Below are positions 47,341 through 55,689 of a DNA stretch of 64,000 nucleotides, in pieces. The DNA lies in the NCBI GenBank assembly GCA_039815145.1, contig JBCBZW010000002.1, forward strand, positions 1 to 64,000. The letters run 5' to 3'. The DNA is from Pseudomonadota bacterium. GTDB lineage: Bacteria > Pseudomonadota > Gammaproteobacteria > Steroidobacterales > JBCBZW01. Below the pieces are notes generated by a model, which saw only the letters and a list, made by a program, of their open reading frames with translations, did no database searches and had not been told where the DNA came from. Position numbers and translations under genes: made by a program. Positions within the stretch are counted from its first letter, which is position 1. The number at the start of each line of letters is the position of its first letter.

Positions 47341-48093
47341 CTAGTCCTGCGCCTGACCCTGGGCGGCGACAGCCGCGGCCGCTGCCTTGATGGCCTCCGG
47401 GTCGCCGAGGTAGGCGCGGGAAATCTCTTTAAGATCGTCGTCGAGCTCGTAGACGAGGGGCACGCCCGTGGGGATGTTCAGGCCCGTGATCTCATCGTCG
47501 GAGATGCCGCTGAGCATCTTCACCAGCGCCCGGAGGCTGTTGCCGTGGGCGGCGATGAGCACCCGCTCGCCACTGCGCACTCGGGGCGCGATCTCGCGCT
47601 CCCAGAAGGGCTGCACGCGCGCCAAGGTGTCCTTGAGGGATTCCGTGCCGGGGAGGTGCGCCGGATCGACGCCGGCGTAGCGCCGGTCATGGCGAGGGTG
47701 GCGCTCGTCGCCGTCCTCCATGGCGGGCGGCGGGATGTCGTAGCTGCGACGCCATATGTGAACTTGCTCATCGCCGTGCTTGGCCGCCGTCTCGGCCTTG
47801 TTGAGGCCCTGCAGCGCACCGTAGTGCCGCTCGTTCAGTTCCCACTGCCGATGCACGGGCAGCCAGAGCAGGTCGAGCTCGTCGAGAATGCTCCACAGGG
47901 TGCGAATGGCGCGGGTCAACACCGATGTGTAGGCGACGTCGAAGGTGAGGCCGGCTTCGCGGATGAGTTTCCCCGCGGCGATCGCCTCCCCACGGCCTTG
48001 CTCCGTCAGGTCGACGTCCTTCCAGCCGGTGAAGCGATTGTCGAGGTTCCACGTGCTCTGACCGTGGCGGACGAGGACGAGCGTGTAGGGCAT
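47341..48093 (-). CDS. gpmA: 2,3-bisphosphoglycerate-dependent phosphoglycerate mutase
   Basis: A 250-aa dPGM interconverting 3- and 2-phosphoglycerate in glycolysis and gluconeogenesis. The phospho-His motif is [10 protein letters not shown] with H10; [19 protein letters not shown] supplies the catalytic Glu, and [16 protein letters not shown] the second His. The insert [11 protein letters not shown] is typical of full-length GpmA rather than the short phosphatase relatives. Upstream of, and probably co-transcribed with, the small CYTH gene. Confidence 0.95.
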   Translation of the reverse strand: MPYTLVLVRHGQSTWNLDNRFTGWKDVDLTEQGRGEAIAAGKLIREAGLTFDVAYTSVLTRAIRTLWSILDELDLLWLPVHRQWELNERHYGALQGLNKAETAAKHGDEQVHIWRRSYDIPPPAMEDGDERHPRHDRRYAGVDPAHLPGTESLKDTLARVQPFWEREIAPRVRSGERVLIAAHGNSLRALVKMLSGISDDEITGLNIPTGVPLVYELDDDLKEISRAYLGDPEAIKAAAAAVAAQGQAQD

Positions 48094-48222
48094 GGCACGA
48101 AGCTCCGCGGTGATGAGAGTGGCGCCAGAGCATACACCGCCGATGCCCGCACTTCGCTGGGAGCCGGTATGATGGTGTGACCGGAAGCGGCCGTGTGCCG
48201 TGCAGCCAAGGATCGCTGATCG

Positions 48223-48468
48223 ATGGACGAGAGCCTCTGGAGCCTCTTCGATGCGTGGGAACGCGTACTCGAACAGACCTACGCGGCGCAGCGCTTACAC
48301 GCGCCGGGGCCACAGCGCAGCGCGCGCACGGGGCGTCCCCTGGCTGTGCCCACGTCGTTGATCACGCTCGAGTCCTTGATGGGTAACGTCACCCGCTCAG
48401 GAGTGGGGGGGCCGGCCAGGCGCGCCGTCCTGGATCTGCCCGCCACCGATGAGTGGGATCTCGACTGA
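48223..48468 (+). CDS. Short protein of unknown function
   Basis: An 81-aa protein beginning [20 protein letters not shown], a clearly helical, amphipathic N-terminus, followed by a basic, probably flexible middle and an acidic C-terminus ([11 protein letters not shown]). The ATG at 48223 has AAGGA nine bases upstream. It is divergent from gpmA and 57 nt before the hydrolase gene. No family recognised; it may be real on the basis of start signal and coding-like composition, but support is limited. Confidence 0.5.
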   Translation: MDESLWSLFDAWERVLEQTYAAQRLHAPGPQRSARTGRPLAVPTSLITLESLMGNVTRSGVGGPARRAVLDLPATDEWDLD

Positions 48469-48525
48469 GGGTGACGCGCCGATCCCAGCCTCCATCATTC
48501 CGCGCCGCCTGATGAAGAAGATCTT

Positions 48526-49542
48526 ATGCCTCCCGAACGTTTCCGCATGCCCGCTCGCGCACAGGCGGGGCGCATGGCCTGGGTGCTGTTGCCTTGGCTC
48601 GTGCTCTGCGCGGCCGGCACGACGGCGGCCCCGGAGATGAGCGGGGCAGGATCCGCAGTGCCCGCTGACCTCGCGCAACTTGACCCATGGCTCGCCGCGC
48701 GCGAGGCGGCCGTCGGCGATGTGCGCGAAGGCACGGAGAAGCAGATCGTCTGGCACGGCGGGGAGGTGCGACGCCGTCCCCTGGCCGTGGTGTATCTGCA
48801 CGGGTTCTCCGCGACGCGCCAGGAGACCCGCCCTATGGCCGATCTGCTGGCCGACGCCCTGGGCGCGAATCTCTTCTACACCCGGTTGAGTGGTCATGGA
48901 CGCAGCGGCGCCGCCATGGCGCAGGCGAGCGTCGACGACTGGCTCGAGGATGGCCGCGAGGCGCTCGCCATCGCCAGCCAACTCGGTGATGAGGTGATCG
49001 TCGTCGGTTGTTCGACCGGCGCCACCCTGGCGACGGCCCTCGCGATGGGGGAGGAGCTGAACCGGTCGGCCGTCAAGGCGATGGTGTTCGTGTCGCCGAA
49101 CTTCGGCGTAGCCAATCGCAGCGCACGGGTATTCCTGTGGCCGCTCGGCGATCTGATCGCGCGCGTCGTGGGGGGCGAGCAACGTGAGTTCACCCCGGAG
49201 AACGAGGCCCACGCGCGCTACTGGACCACCCGCTACCCCACCGCTGCGGTCGGCACCATGATGCGACTCCTGCAACGGGTGGAGCGCGGTGACCCCGCCG
49301 CCATGGCCATGCCCGTGTTGAGCTTTTACTCGCCGGCGGATCAGGTGTTGAACGTCGCGGCGGTGATCGCGCTGCACGAGCGCTTCCCCAATCCCCGCAA
49401 TCGCCTCCAGGCCGTGGAGGGAGCGGGCGATAAGAGCCAACACGTGCTCGCCGGCGACGCCTTGTCGCCGCAGACCAGTGCGCCGCTGGCCGAGCAGGCC
49501 TACCAGTTTGTGCTGTCCCTGGACCGACCGGGACCGGGCTAG
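48526..49542 (+). CDS. Exported alpha/beta hydrolase
   Basis: A 338-aa serine hydrolase. An N-terminal hydrophobic segment (MAWVLLPWLVLCAAG, ~17–31) gives a signal peptide or anchor. The oxyanion strand is VVYLHGFSATRQET; the nucleophile elbow is G-C-S-T-G (in VVGCSTGATLATALAMG); the acid is probably the Asp of FYSPADQVLN, and the base His is in DKSQHVLAG. It resembles carboxylesterase/monoglyceride-lipase-like enzymes (lysophospholipase family). Substrate unknown. ATG at 48526; a start at 48547 is possible. Confidence 0.85.
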   Translation: MPPERFRMPARAQAGRMAWVLLPWLVLCAAGTTAAPEMSGAGSAVPADLAQLDPWLAAREAAVGDVREGTEKQIVWHGGEVRRRPLAVVYLHGFSATRQETRPMADLLADALGANLFYTRLSGHGRSGAAMAQASVDDWLEDGREALAIASQLGDEVIVVGCSTGATLATALAMGEELNRSAVKAMVFVSPNFGVANRSARVFLWPLGDLIARVVGGEQREFTPENEAHARYWTTRYPTAAVGTMMRLLQRVERGDPAAMAMPVLSFYSPADQVLNVAAVIALHERFPNPRNRLQAVEGAGDKSQHVLAGDALSPQTSAPLAEQAYQFVLSLDRPGPG

Positions 49543-49600
49543 CACTTACCTATCCTGAACGTTAGTCATCGCTCGGCACCGGGCAGAGGGATTCGCACCC

Positions 49601-51067
49601 TTGGATCGTAAGTGGGTTGTCTTTGTCGTCGTCGTTTTCGGCGTGTTCGTCTCCGTCGTCGACAACAGCGCCACGGTGGTCGCCTTGCCGACGTTGGCGC
49701 AGCTGTTCGGCACCGATCTGCCAACGGTGCAGTGGGTCACGGTGGGCAACGGGCTCACGATCGCCGCCTTGCTCGTGCCCATGGGGCGGCTCGGTGACCT
49801 GATCGGGCGCAAACTCGTCTACCTCATCGGCTTTGCCACCTTCGTGGCGGGATCCCTGGTGGCCTGGTCGGCCACCTCCATCGAGATGCTGATCCTGGCC
49901 CGCGTGGTGACGGGGGTCGGCGCTGCTGCTGCCCAGGGTAACTCCGTGGCGATTCTTGCCAACGCGTTCGAGAGTCGTGAGCGCGGTCGCGTGCTGGGCA
50001 TGCAGATGGGTGTCGTCGGCGTCGGGGCGATCGTGGGGCCAGCGCTCGGCGGGTGGGTGATCGGCACGCTCGGCTGGCGTCAGGTGTTTCTCGGCGTCGC
50101 CGTGGCCGGCATCGCAGTGTTGATCTGTGCCCAGGCCGTGCTGCGTCGGCGCAAGGTGCGGCCCGTCGAGCAGGCACTTCGCTTCGATTGGCTGGGCGCC
50201 GCGCTCTCCGCCATGTTCCTGGTGGCGTTCCTGGTCAGCCTGTCGAGTGGCGCGCGGGTGGGCTGGTCATCGCCCCACCTGTGGGCGGGGCTGGCGCTCG
50301 CCTCGGTGTTGCTCGTGTTGTTCATCTGGCGCGAGCGGGTGGCCGCGGAGCCGATGCTGGATCTGCGCCTGTTTGCCATTCCCATCGTCGCCATGGGTGT
50401 GCTCGGCACCCTGACCACCTTCATGGGATTGGCCGCGATGCGCTACCTGGTGCCGTTTCACGTGCAGTCCGTGCTCGCCCTCGATGCCACCGCGACGGGG
50501 CTGGTGCTGGTGCCTGCCGCCATCGTGACGGCGATCGCCTCGCCGATCACAGGGGGCCTATCGGATCGCCTCGGCGCGCGTCGCTTCGCGCACCTCGGCC
50601 TCGCGGTGTGCGTCGTGGGCTTGATCGCGCTGGGCCTGGTGGGGCCGACGTCTTCTGTCACGTTCGTGATCATCGCCATGATGGTCACGAGCTTTGGCGC
50701 TGCCGCCTTCCATGCGCCGAACACCAGCTCGGTGATCAACGCCGTGCCCCGTGAGCACTACGGGGTGGTGTCGGGGTTCACCAACCTGGCGCGCAATGCC
50801 GGCAACGTGGTGGGTATCGCCCTCGCCACGGCGGCGGTGAGTGTGGTGATGGCGGGTGCAGGATTCGCCCCCACGCTCGATCCGGCGGCGGTACCGGCCG
50901 CCGAGGAGGCACGGGCCGCCGTGGTCGCGAGCTTCGATGGCGGAGCGCGTGCCGCCTTCTGGTTGCTGGCGGCGATCGTGTGCGCAGTGCTGGTGTGCTC
51001 CCTGCGCTTCGCGCGGGATCCGGTGTCGACGGAGGACGCCGAGCCACCTGCTGCCAGCGCTAGCTAG
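49601..51067 (+). CDS. MFS drug/proton antiporter, DHA2 (14-TM) type
   Basis: A 488-aa major-facilitator transporter similar to EmrB/QacA. The motif after TM1 is VDNSATVVALPTLAQLF, close to the DHA2 D1-type signature (LD.TIVNVALP); motif A is GRLGDLIGRKLVYLIG; motif C lies in GVGAIVGPALGGWV. About 14 hydrophobic segments are visible. No EmrA-like adaptor or regulator lies nearby. The TTG at 49601 is the accepted start; there is no stronger alternative. Convergent with the BLUF gene, whose stop is 12 bp away. Confidence 0.88.
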   Translation: MDRKWVVFVVVVFGVFVSVVDNSATVVALPTLAQLFGTDLPTVQWVTVGNGLTIAALLVPMGRLGDLIGRKLVYLIGFATFVAGSLVAWSATSIEMLILARVVTGVGAAAAQGNSVAILANAFESRERGRVLGMQMGVVGVGAIVGPALGGWVIGTLGWRQVFLGVAVAGIAVLICAQAVLRRRKVRPVEQALRFDWLGAALSAMFLVAFLVSLSSGARVGWSSPHLWAGLALASVLLVLFIWRERVAAEPMLDLRLFAIPIVAMGVLGTLTTFMGLAAMRYLVPFHVQSVLALDATATGLVLVPAAIVTAIASPITGGLSDRLGARRFAHLGLAVCVVGLIALGLVGPTSSVTFVIIAMMVTSFGAAAFHAPNTSSVINAVPREHYGVVSGFTNLARNAGNVVGIALATAAVSVVMAGAGFAPTLDPAAVPAAEEARAAVVASFDGGARAAFWLLAAIVCAVLVCSLRFARDPVSTEDAEPPAASAS

Positions 51068-51078
51068 CGCGAGGCCGT

Positions 51079-51555
51079 CTACCTGGCCAGGGTCACCGGG
51101 CGCAACCCCACGGCGGCCGCGTCCGGAAGCTGGCAGATCGCTTTGGCGTCGAGGAGCAAGGCGTACACCTCGTGCAGGCGGTCGGGGATGCGAATCTGGC
51201 CGTCGTTGGACTCGTACTTGCTCATGAGGAGCCGACGCGGTTCCAAAGGCAAGTTGTACAGATCCAGCATCACCATGTCCCACTCGGGGAAGTAGGCGGG
51301 TCCCAGCGGTTCGTAGGTCAACAGGGTGACGTTCTCGTGGCGCGGGTCGTTCATGATGTTGCCGTACAGCTGATTGACGGCGCGCACGGGGCCTTCCAGC
51401 ACCTGCAGGAACTTCTCGCCCGAGAGCAAGAGCATGCCGGTGATGTTTCGTGCGGCGTTTTTTTCTGCACTCTCCTTAGCGAGTTGCTGGAGAGCGGCTT
51501 CGGAGAGCATCTCGTCGATGCTGTTGCTGCGGTAGATCAGTCTGCAACGCGACAT
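51079..51555 (-). CDS. BLUF-domain blue-light photoreceptor
   Basis: A 158-aa protein with an FAD-binding BLUF domain at residues ~1–100. Key residues are in place: Y8 (LIYRS), N37 (NITGMLL), Q51 (FLQVLEG), W92 and M94 (PEWDMVM), corresponding to AppA Y21/N45/Q63/W104/M106. The ~55-residue tail is helical, as in short BLUF proteins (PixD/BlrB-like), which signal by protein–protein contact instead of an attached enzyme. No EAL or GGDEF partner is adjacent. ATG at 51555; the frame beyond it runs into the divergent TPMT promoter. Light-dependent output is unknown. Confidence 0.9.
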   Translation of the reverse strand: MSRCRLIYRSNSIDEMLSEAALQQLAKESAEKNAARNITGMLLLSGEKFLQVLEGPVRAVNQLYGNIMNDPRHENVTLLTYEPLGPAYFPEWDMVMLDLYNLPLEPRRLLMSKYESNDGQIRIPDRLHEVYALLLDAKAICQLPDAAAVGLRPVTLAR

Positions 51556-51707
51556 GGGCCTTCGCCGTGGGTCTGAACCTGACCTTGAGATTACCGGAAT
51601 CACCGGGGCCTGGGGTAGGGCGGATGGGCCGGATGCGGCGACGCTAGCTCGCGTCGCCGAGGAGGCTACAATGGCCTTCTCATCAGTCGATTGTGCGGAG
51701 GCCACCG

Positions 51708-52370
51708 GTGCCCGATGCAGAGTTCTGGTTGGCGCGTTGGCGCGACGGCGCCATCGGTTTTCACCAAGGTCATACCAACCAGACGCTCGAGCGATTCATC
51801 GATCGCCTGGGGCTCGACGAGCGCCCGGGGGCGGTGTTTCTCCCCCTCTGCGGTAAGGCCTTCGACATGGCCTGGCTCGCCGATCGCGGGCACCCGGTGA
51901 TCGGTATCGACCTGAGCGATATCGCGGCCCGGGAGTTCTTCGATGAGTACGGCCAGACGCCCAAGATCACTCAGGAGAGCCCCGAGCTCACCCGCTACGT
52001 GGCCGGCAACGTCACCTTCTTCGTCGGCGATGTATTCGCCCTCGAGCAGTCGCACCTGGCGGACGTCACGGCCGTGTTCGATCGCGGTGCCCTGGTCGCC
52101 CTCAACGATGCTGACCGGGCGCGCTACGTCGATCACCTGGCGCGCGTGCTGCCCGGCGCCTGCAACACCCTGCTGGTGGTGGTGGAGTACGACGAGAGCG
52201 TGATGCAAGGCCCGCCCTTCTCCGTGCGGGAGGAGGAAGTGCAAGCCCTGTTTGAGGCCAGGCACGAGATCGACCTGTTGATGCGCCGTGATGTGCTCGA
52301 CGAGGAACCGAAGTTTCGCGAGCGAGGGCTCACGGCCATGGCTGAAACCGCTTATCTCCTGCGAAGCTAA
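51708..52370 (+). CDS. tpm: Thiopurine S-methyltransferase family protein
   Basis: A 220-aa SAM methyltransferase of the TPMT family. The N-terminal DAEFWLARWRDGAIGFHQ is highly diagnostic; FLPLCGKAFDMAWLADRGHPVIGIDLS is the SAM-binding region; VFDRGALVALNDADRARY and YDESVMQGPPFSV follow. Bacterial TPMTs also methylate selenium and tellurium oxyanions. The start is GTG at 51708, six bases after GGAGG (51697–51701), giving the normal MPDAEFW N-terminus; a GTG five codons earlier overlaps the ribosome site. The next gene, also a methyltransferase, begins 43 nt downstream. Confidence 0.92.
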   Translation: MPDAEFWLARWRDGAIGFHQGHTNQTLERFIDRLGLDERPGAVFLPLCGKAFDMAWLADRGHPVIGIDLSDIAAREFFDEYGQTPKITQESPELTRYVAGNVTFFVGDVFALEQSHLADVTAVFDRGALVALNDADRARYVDHLARVLPGACNTLLVVVEYDESVMQGPPFSVREEEVQALFEARHEIDLLMRRDVLDEEPKFRERGLTAMAETAYLLRS

Positions 52371-52412
52371 CGTGAGTCTTGGGCAACGCACGCGCCCGCG
52401 GGGGCAGAGGCG

Positions 52413-53777
52413 GTGAGTGCCCTCGAGGGGCTGTTGGCGTGCCCGAGTAGCCACGGCGCCCTGGCGTTCGTCGATGGGGAGTGGCGCAGCGACACAGCCA
52501 AGTACCCGGTGCGCGCTGATCTGCCTTGCCTCTACGCGGCGCCCGAGGCAGCCCTCGGCGAATGGCGCTTGCGGTTCCAGCGTGAAGTGGCGCTCGCCAA
52601 GCGGGAAGCTGGCGATCTGCGCAAGCACCTGGCCAGCGCCGGCAAGCGCCTGCCCGCGGCCAGTCGCGAGCGCATGGCGAAGGTGGCGGAGGGCCGTGCG
52701 CGCTACGCTCAGGAAGTGGCGCAGGTGCTGGGCCCGTTCTCGCAGGGGCCCGTCGACGAGGCTGCTCTTCAGGCCGACCTTGCTACGCTGATTGCCTTGC
52801 GTACGCGCCTTCCGCCCACCCAGGGGGTGCTGACCTACACGGCCAACATCTTCCGCGATTGGGTGTGGGGCGAGGCGGAGAACCAGGCGTCGCTCGAGGC
52901 GGTGCGCGCCGTGCTGCCCGCCGAGACCCACCACCGGCTGGTGCTCGGCAGCGGGGCAGGTCGCTTGAGCTACGACCTCCATCAGCACCTCGCCGACGGC
53001 CTCACCCTGGCCCTCGACATCAATCCGTTTCTCGGCCGCATCGGGCAGCTGCTGAGCGCCGGCGGAGAGATAGTGCTGCACGAGTTTCCCCTGGCGCCCA
53101 AGGGGCTCGCGGACGTGGCGGTCGCTCACCGACTCAAGGCCCCAGCGGCGGCTCACGAGGGACTGCACTTCCTGTTGGGCGATGTGCATCGTCCGCCCGT
53201 CTTGTGGGGCAGCATGGATCTGGTGCTGACCCCATGGGTGGTCGACATCGTGGATGAGGACTTCGCGCGGCAGGCACGTCGGATCAACCGCCTGCTCAAG
53301 CCCGGCGGGCGCTGGATCTCCTTCGGATCGCTCAGTTTCTCAGGCGCAGAGCTAGCGACACGCTATTGCCTGGAAGAGGTGATGGCGCTGGTGGAAGAGG
53401 CGGGCTTCGCTACGCCCGAGGTGGTCGAACACGAATTGCCGTACCTGCGCTCGCCGCACAGTCGCCATGGGCGGGTGGAACAAGTGGTGGTACTCGCCGC
53501 CGACAAGACGCGCGATGCCCGCGCCGACGCGGACCACGTCAGCCTGCCGGACTGGATCACCGTGGGGGAGAGTCCCGTGCCCCTCAGCGAGTCCTTCAAG
53601 TTGCAGGCGGCGTCGACGCGCATCCATGCCTTCCTGATGTCCATGATCGACGGCCAGCGCTCGATCGCCGACATGGCGGCCCTGATGGAAGCGCAGAAGC
53701 TGATGCCGCAGGCGGATGCGCGGGAGGCGATCCGGGGTTTCCTGATCCGCATGTATGAAGAGAGTCGACAGAGCTAG
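52413..53777 (+). CDS. Methyltransferase-like fusion: Trm112-like, SAM-binding and PqqD-like domains
   Basis: A 454-aa protein. Residues ~1–50 resemble a Trm112/YcaR-like small domain (LLACPSSHGALAF...YPVRADLPCLY). Residues ~150–370 show a Rossmann methyltransferase with LVLGSGAGRLSYDLHQHL (motif I), LALDINPF (motif II) and a late DLVLTPWVVDIV...RINRLLKPGGRWI; the NPF and the overall pattern recall N2227/carnosine-methyltransferase relatives. Residues ~385–450 look like a PqqD-type winged-helix peptide-binding domain (IHAFLMSMIDGQRSIADMAALM). This suggests a peptide or small-protein substrate. Follows tpm by 43 nt, likely the same transcript. Substrate unknown. Confidence 0.7.
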   Translation: MSALEGLLACPSSHGALAFVDGEWRSDTAKYPVRADLPCLYAAPEAALGEWRLRFQREVALAKREAGDLRKHLASAGKRLPAASRERMAKVAEGRARYAQEVAQVLGPFSQGPVDEAALQADLATLIALRTRLPPTQGVLTYTANIFRDWVWGEAENQASLEAVRAVLPAETHHRLVLGSGAGRLSYDLHQHLADGLTLALDINPFLGRIGQLLSAGGEIVLHEFPLAPKGLADVAVAHRLKAPAAAHEGLHFLLGDVHRPPVLWGSMDLVLTPWVVDIVDEDFARQARRINRLLKPGGRWISFGSLSFSGAELATRYCLEEVMALVEEAGFATPEVVEHELPYLRSPHSRHGRVEQVVVLAADKTRDARADADHVSLPDWITVGESPVPLSESFKLQAASTRIHAFLMSMIDGQRSIADMAALMEAQKLMPQADAREAIRGFLIRMYEESRQS

Positions 53778-53797
53778 CGAATTCTCTAGGTTATCGC

Positions 53798-54904
53798 TCA
53801 GTCACCCGGTCGATCGAAGCTCACGGACTTGATGAGCGCGTAGAGCGCGAGGTCCTCTCGCAACGACAGCTCCTCGCTGGCGGAGCGGGTGACGCGCGAG
53901 CGCAGCTGTTGCTGTCCCAGGGCCAGGGACACCTCGACGAAGGGCGAATCAGGAGCCGCGGGCTGGCAGCGGGTGACGCGCGCGCGCAGCACGTTGCGGA
54001 TGCTGATGGCGGGCGGCGGCTCGAGGGCCAGGGACACGTCCCGGGCGAGGACCCGAAGGCGCAGGGCCTGGCCGGCGGCGACGGGCGCCGACGTCGGGAT
54101 CACCAGCGTATGCTCATCCACCTGCACGCTCATCAGCCGATGGTGCTCATCGTAGGGCCCGGCCTCGCCAAGCAACAACACGCCGGCGTCGTAGCGCCCG
54201 GTGATGGCCTCAAGGTCGGCCCGCGCCAGCACCTCACTCACCGGTCCCAGCAGGCGTTGCCGCCCCCCGTCGAGCACCAGCACGCGATCCGCCAGGCGCG
54301 TCACCTCATCGAGGGCGTGGGTTACGTAGAGCACGGGCAGGGAGAAGCGTGCCGTGAGCTCGTCGAGGTAGGGCAGTATGTCGCCCTTGCGAGTCGCGTC
54401 CAGGGCGGACAGGGGCTCGTCCAGCAACAGCAGCTGCGGTCTTGCGAGCAAGGTGCGGGCGAGGGCGACCCGCTGTCGCTCACCGCCCGATAGCCCATCC
54501 ACGCTCCGCGTTAACAGCCCGCTGAGTTCGAAGGCCTCGATCGCCTCGTCGAAGTAGTTCTGTTCGCGCGCGTGCTTGGGCACCTGTCGCCAGGCGAAGT
54601 GCAAATTGCCGCGCACATCGAGATGGGGGAACAGACGGCCATCCTGAAAGGCCAACCCGACGGGGCGATCGTGGGCCGGGACATCGATGCCTCGGTTGCT
54701 GTCGAGCAGGCATTGGTCGGCGAGCTGGATGTGACCCTCGGCGCGGTCGAGACCGGCGATAGCGCGCAGGAGGGTGCTCTTGCCGCCGCCGCTGGGGCCG
54801 AACACGGCGGTGATGCCCCGCAGAGGCAGGCGCTCCGCCAGGGTCAGGGTGAAGGTGCCGCGGTCGACCCGCAGTTCGAGGTCGAGCGTATCGGACTCGC
54901 TCAT
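53798..54904 (-). CDS. modC: Molybdate ABC transporter ATP-binding protein
   Basis: A 368-aa ABC ATPase. Walker A is GPSGGGKST, signature LSGGERQRVALAR and Walker B LLLLDEPLSALD. After the nucleotide-binding domain (~1–230) comes a C-terminal TOBE/molybdate-binding region (~285–355, with LRLRVLARDVSLALE). Long ModC proteins carry this regulatory domain. Its start overlaps the ModB stop (ATGA, 54901–54904). Convergent with the methyltransferase fusion gene. Confidence 0.93.
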   Translation of the reverse strand: MSESDTLDLELRVDRGTFTLTLAERLPLRGITAVFGPSGGGKSTLLRAIAGLDRAEGHIQLADQCLLDSNRGIDVPAHDRPVGLAFQDGRLFPHLDVRGNLHFAWRQVPKHAREQNYFDEAIEAFELSGLLTRSVDGLSGGERQRVALARTLLARPQLLLLDEPLSALDATRKGDILPYLDELTARFSLPVLYVTHALDEVTRLADRVLVLDGGRQRLLGPVSEVLARADLEAITGRYDAGVLLLGEAGPYDEHHRLMSVQVDEHTLVIPTSAPVAAGQALRLRVLARDVSLALEPPPAISIRNVLRARVTRCQPAAPDSPFVEVSLALGQQQLRSRVTRSASEELSLREDLALYALIKSVSFDRPGD

Positions 54905-55578
54905 CGGGCACCTCGCGATCTGGGGTGCCGAGCGTTGCCGGTGTAGACCAGCAGCAACACCAGGAAGGAGAACAGCAGCAGTCCGAGGGACAGGGCGTGG
55001 GCCTGGGCGTAGCGCAAGGTCTCCACGTGTTCATAGATGGCGATGGAGATCACGCGGGTTTCGCCAGGAATCGCCCCGCCCACCATGAGGACGACGCCGA
55101 ACTCCCCCACCGTGTGAGCGAACGCCAACACGGCCGCCGTGAGATACCCCCGGCGGGCGAGGGGCAGGGCGATCCGTACGAATCGCTCGGTAGGTTTGGC
55201 TCCCAATGTGGCGGCGGCTTCCAGTAGACCATGATCGACGCCCTCGAAGGCACGCTGCAGCGGTTGCACCGCGAAGGGGAGCGAGTACAGCACGGAGGCG
55301 ACCACCAGGCCGCTGAAGGAGAAGGTGAGCGCATCGCCGGTAAGCTCCACCCACAGGCGTCCGAGCGGGGCGTTGGGGCTGAGTAGCGTGAGTAGGTAGA
55401 AGCCGAGCACGGTGGGCGGCAGCACCAGGGGCAGGGCGGTGATGGCCTCCACCGCGGGACGCAGGGCGGAGCGAGAGCGCGCAAGCCACCAGGCCAGGGG
55501 CGTCGCGAGGGCGAGCAGGATGAGGGTGGTGACGGCCGCCAGGCGCGCCGTCAGCCAGACGGGACCCAAATCGAGCAT
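54901..55578 (-). CDS. modB: Molybdate ABC transporter permease
   Basis: A 225-aa integral membrane permease with about five hydrophobic segments. The start MLDLGPVWLTARLAAVTTL, then ALPLVLPPTVLGFYLL and the EAA loop (LEAAATLGAKPTERFVRIALPLARRG) are typical of ModB. The ATG at 55578 is chosen; extensions to 55677 run into the divergent promoter. No modA binding-protein gene lies upstream, where a divergent TIGR03032 gene begins about 110 bp away. Molybdate is inferred; a related tungstate transporter is possible. Confidence 0.92.
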   Translation of the reverse strand: MLDLGPVWLTARLAAVTTLILLALATPLAWWLARSRSALRPAVEAITALPLVLPPTVLGFYLLTLLSPNAPLGRLWVELTGDALTFSFSGLVVASVLYSLPFAVQPLQRAFEGVDHGLLEAAATLGAKPTERFVRIALPLARRGYLTAAVLAFAHTVGEFGVVLMVGGAIPGETRVISIAIYEHVETLRYAQAHALSLGLLLFSFLVLLLVYTGNARHPRSRGAR

Positions 55579-55689
55579 CAGGCGTGGTCTTCGAAGGTCA
55601 TCACTCGTCAGTATAGCGTCCGACCCATGCCCTCGCTGGCGGCGATGCGCTGATACACTGGGGTTCGCGTGTTCCACCCGGGAAGACCA

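Noticed and set aside
51666-53189. 507-codon open frame on the minus strand
   Set aside because: It covers the tpm gene and the methyltransferase fusion in antisense; no recognisable motif.
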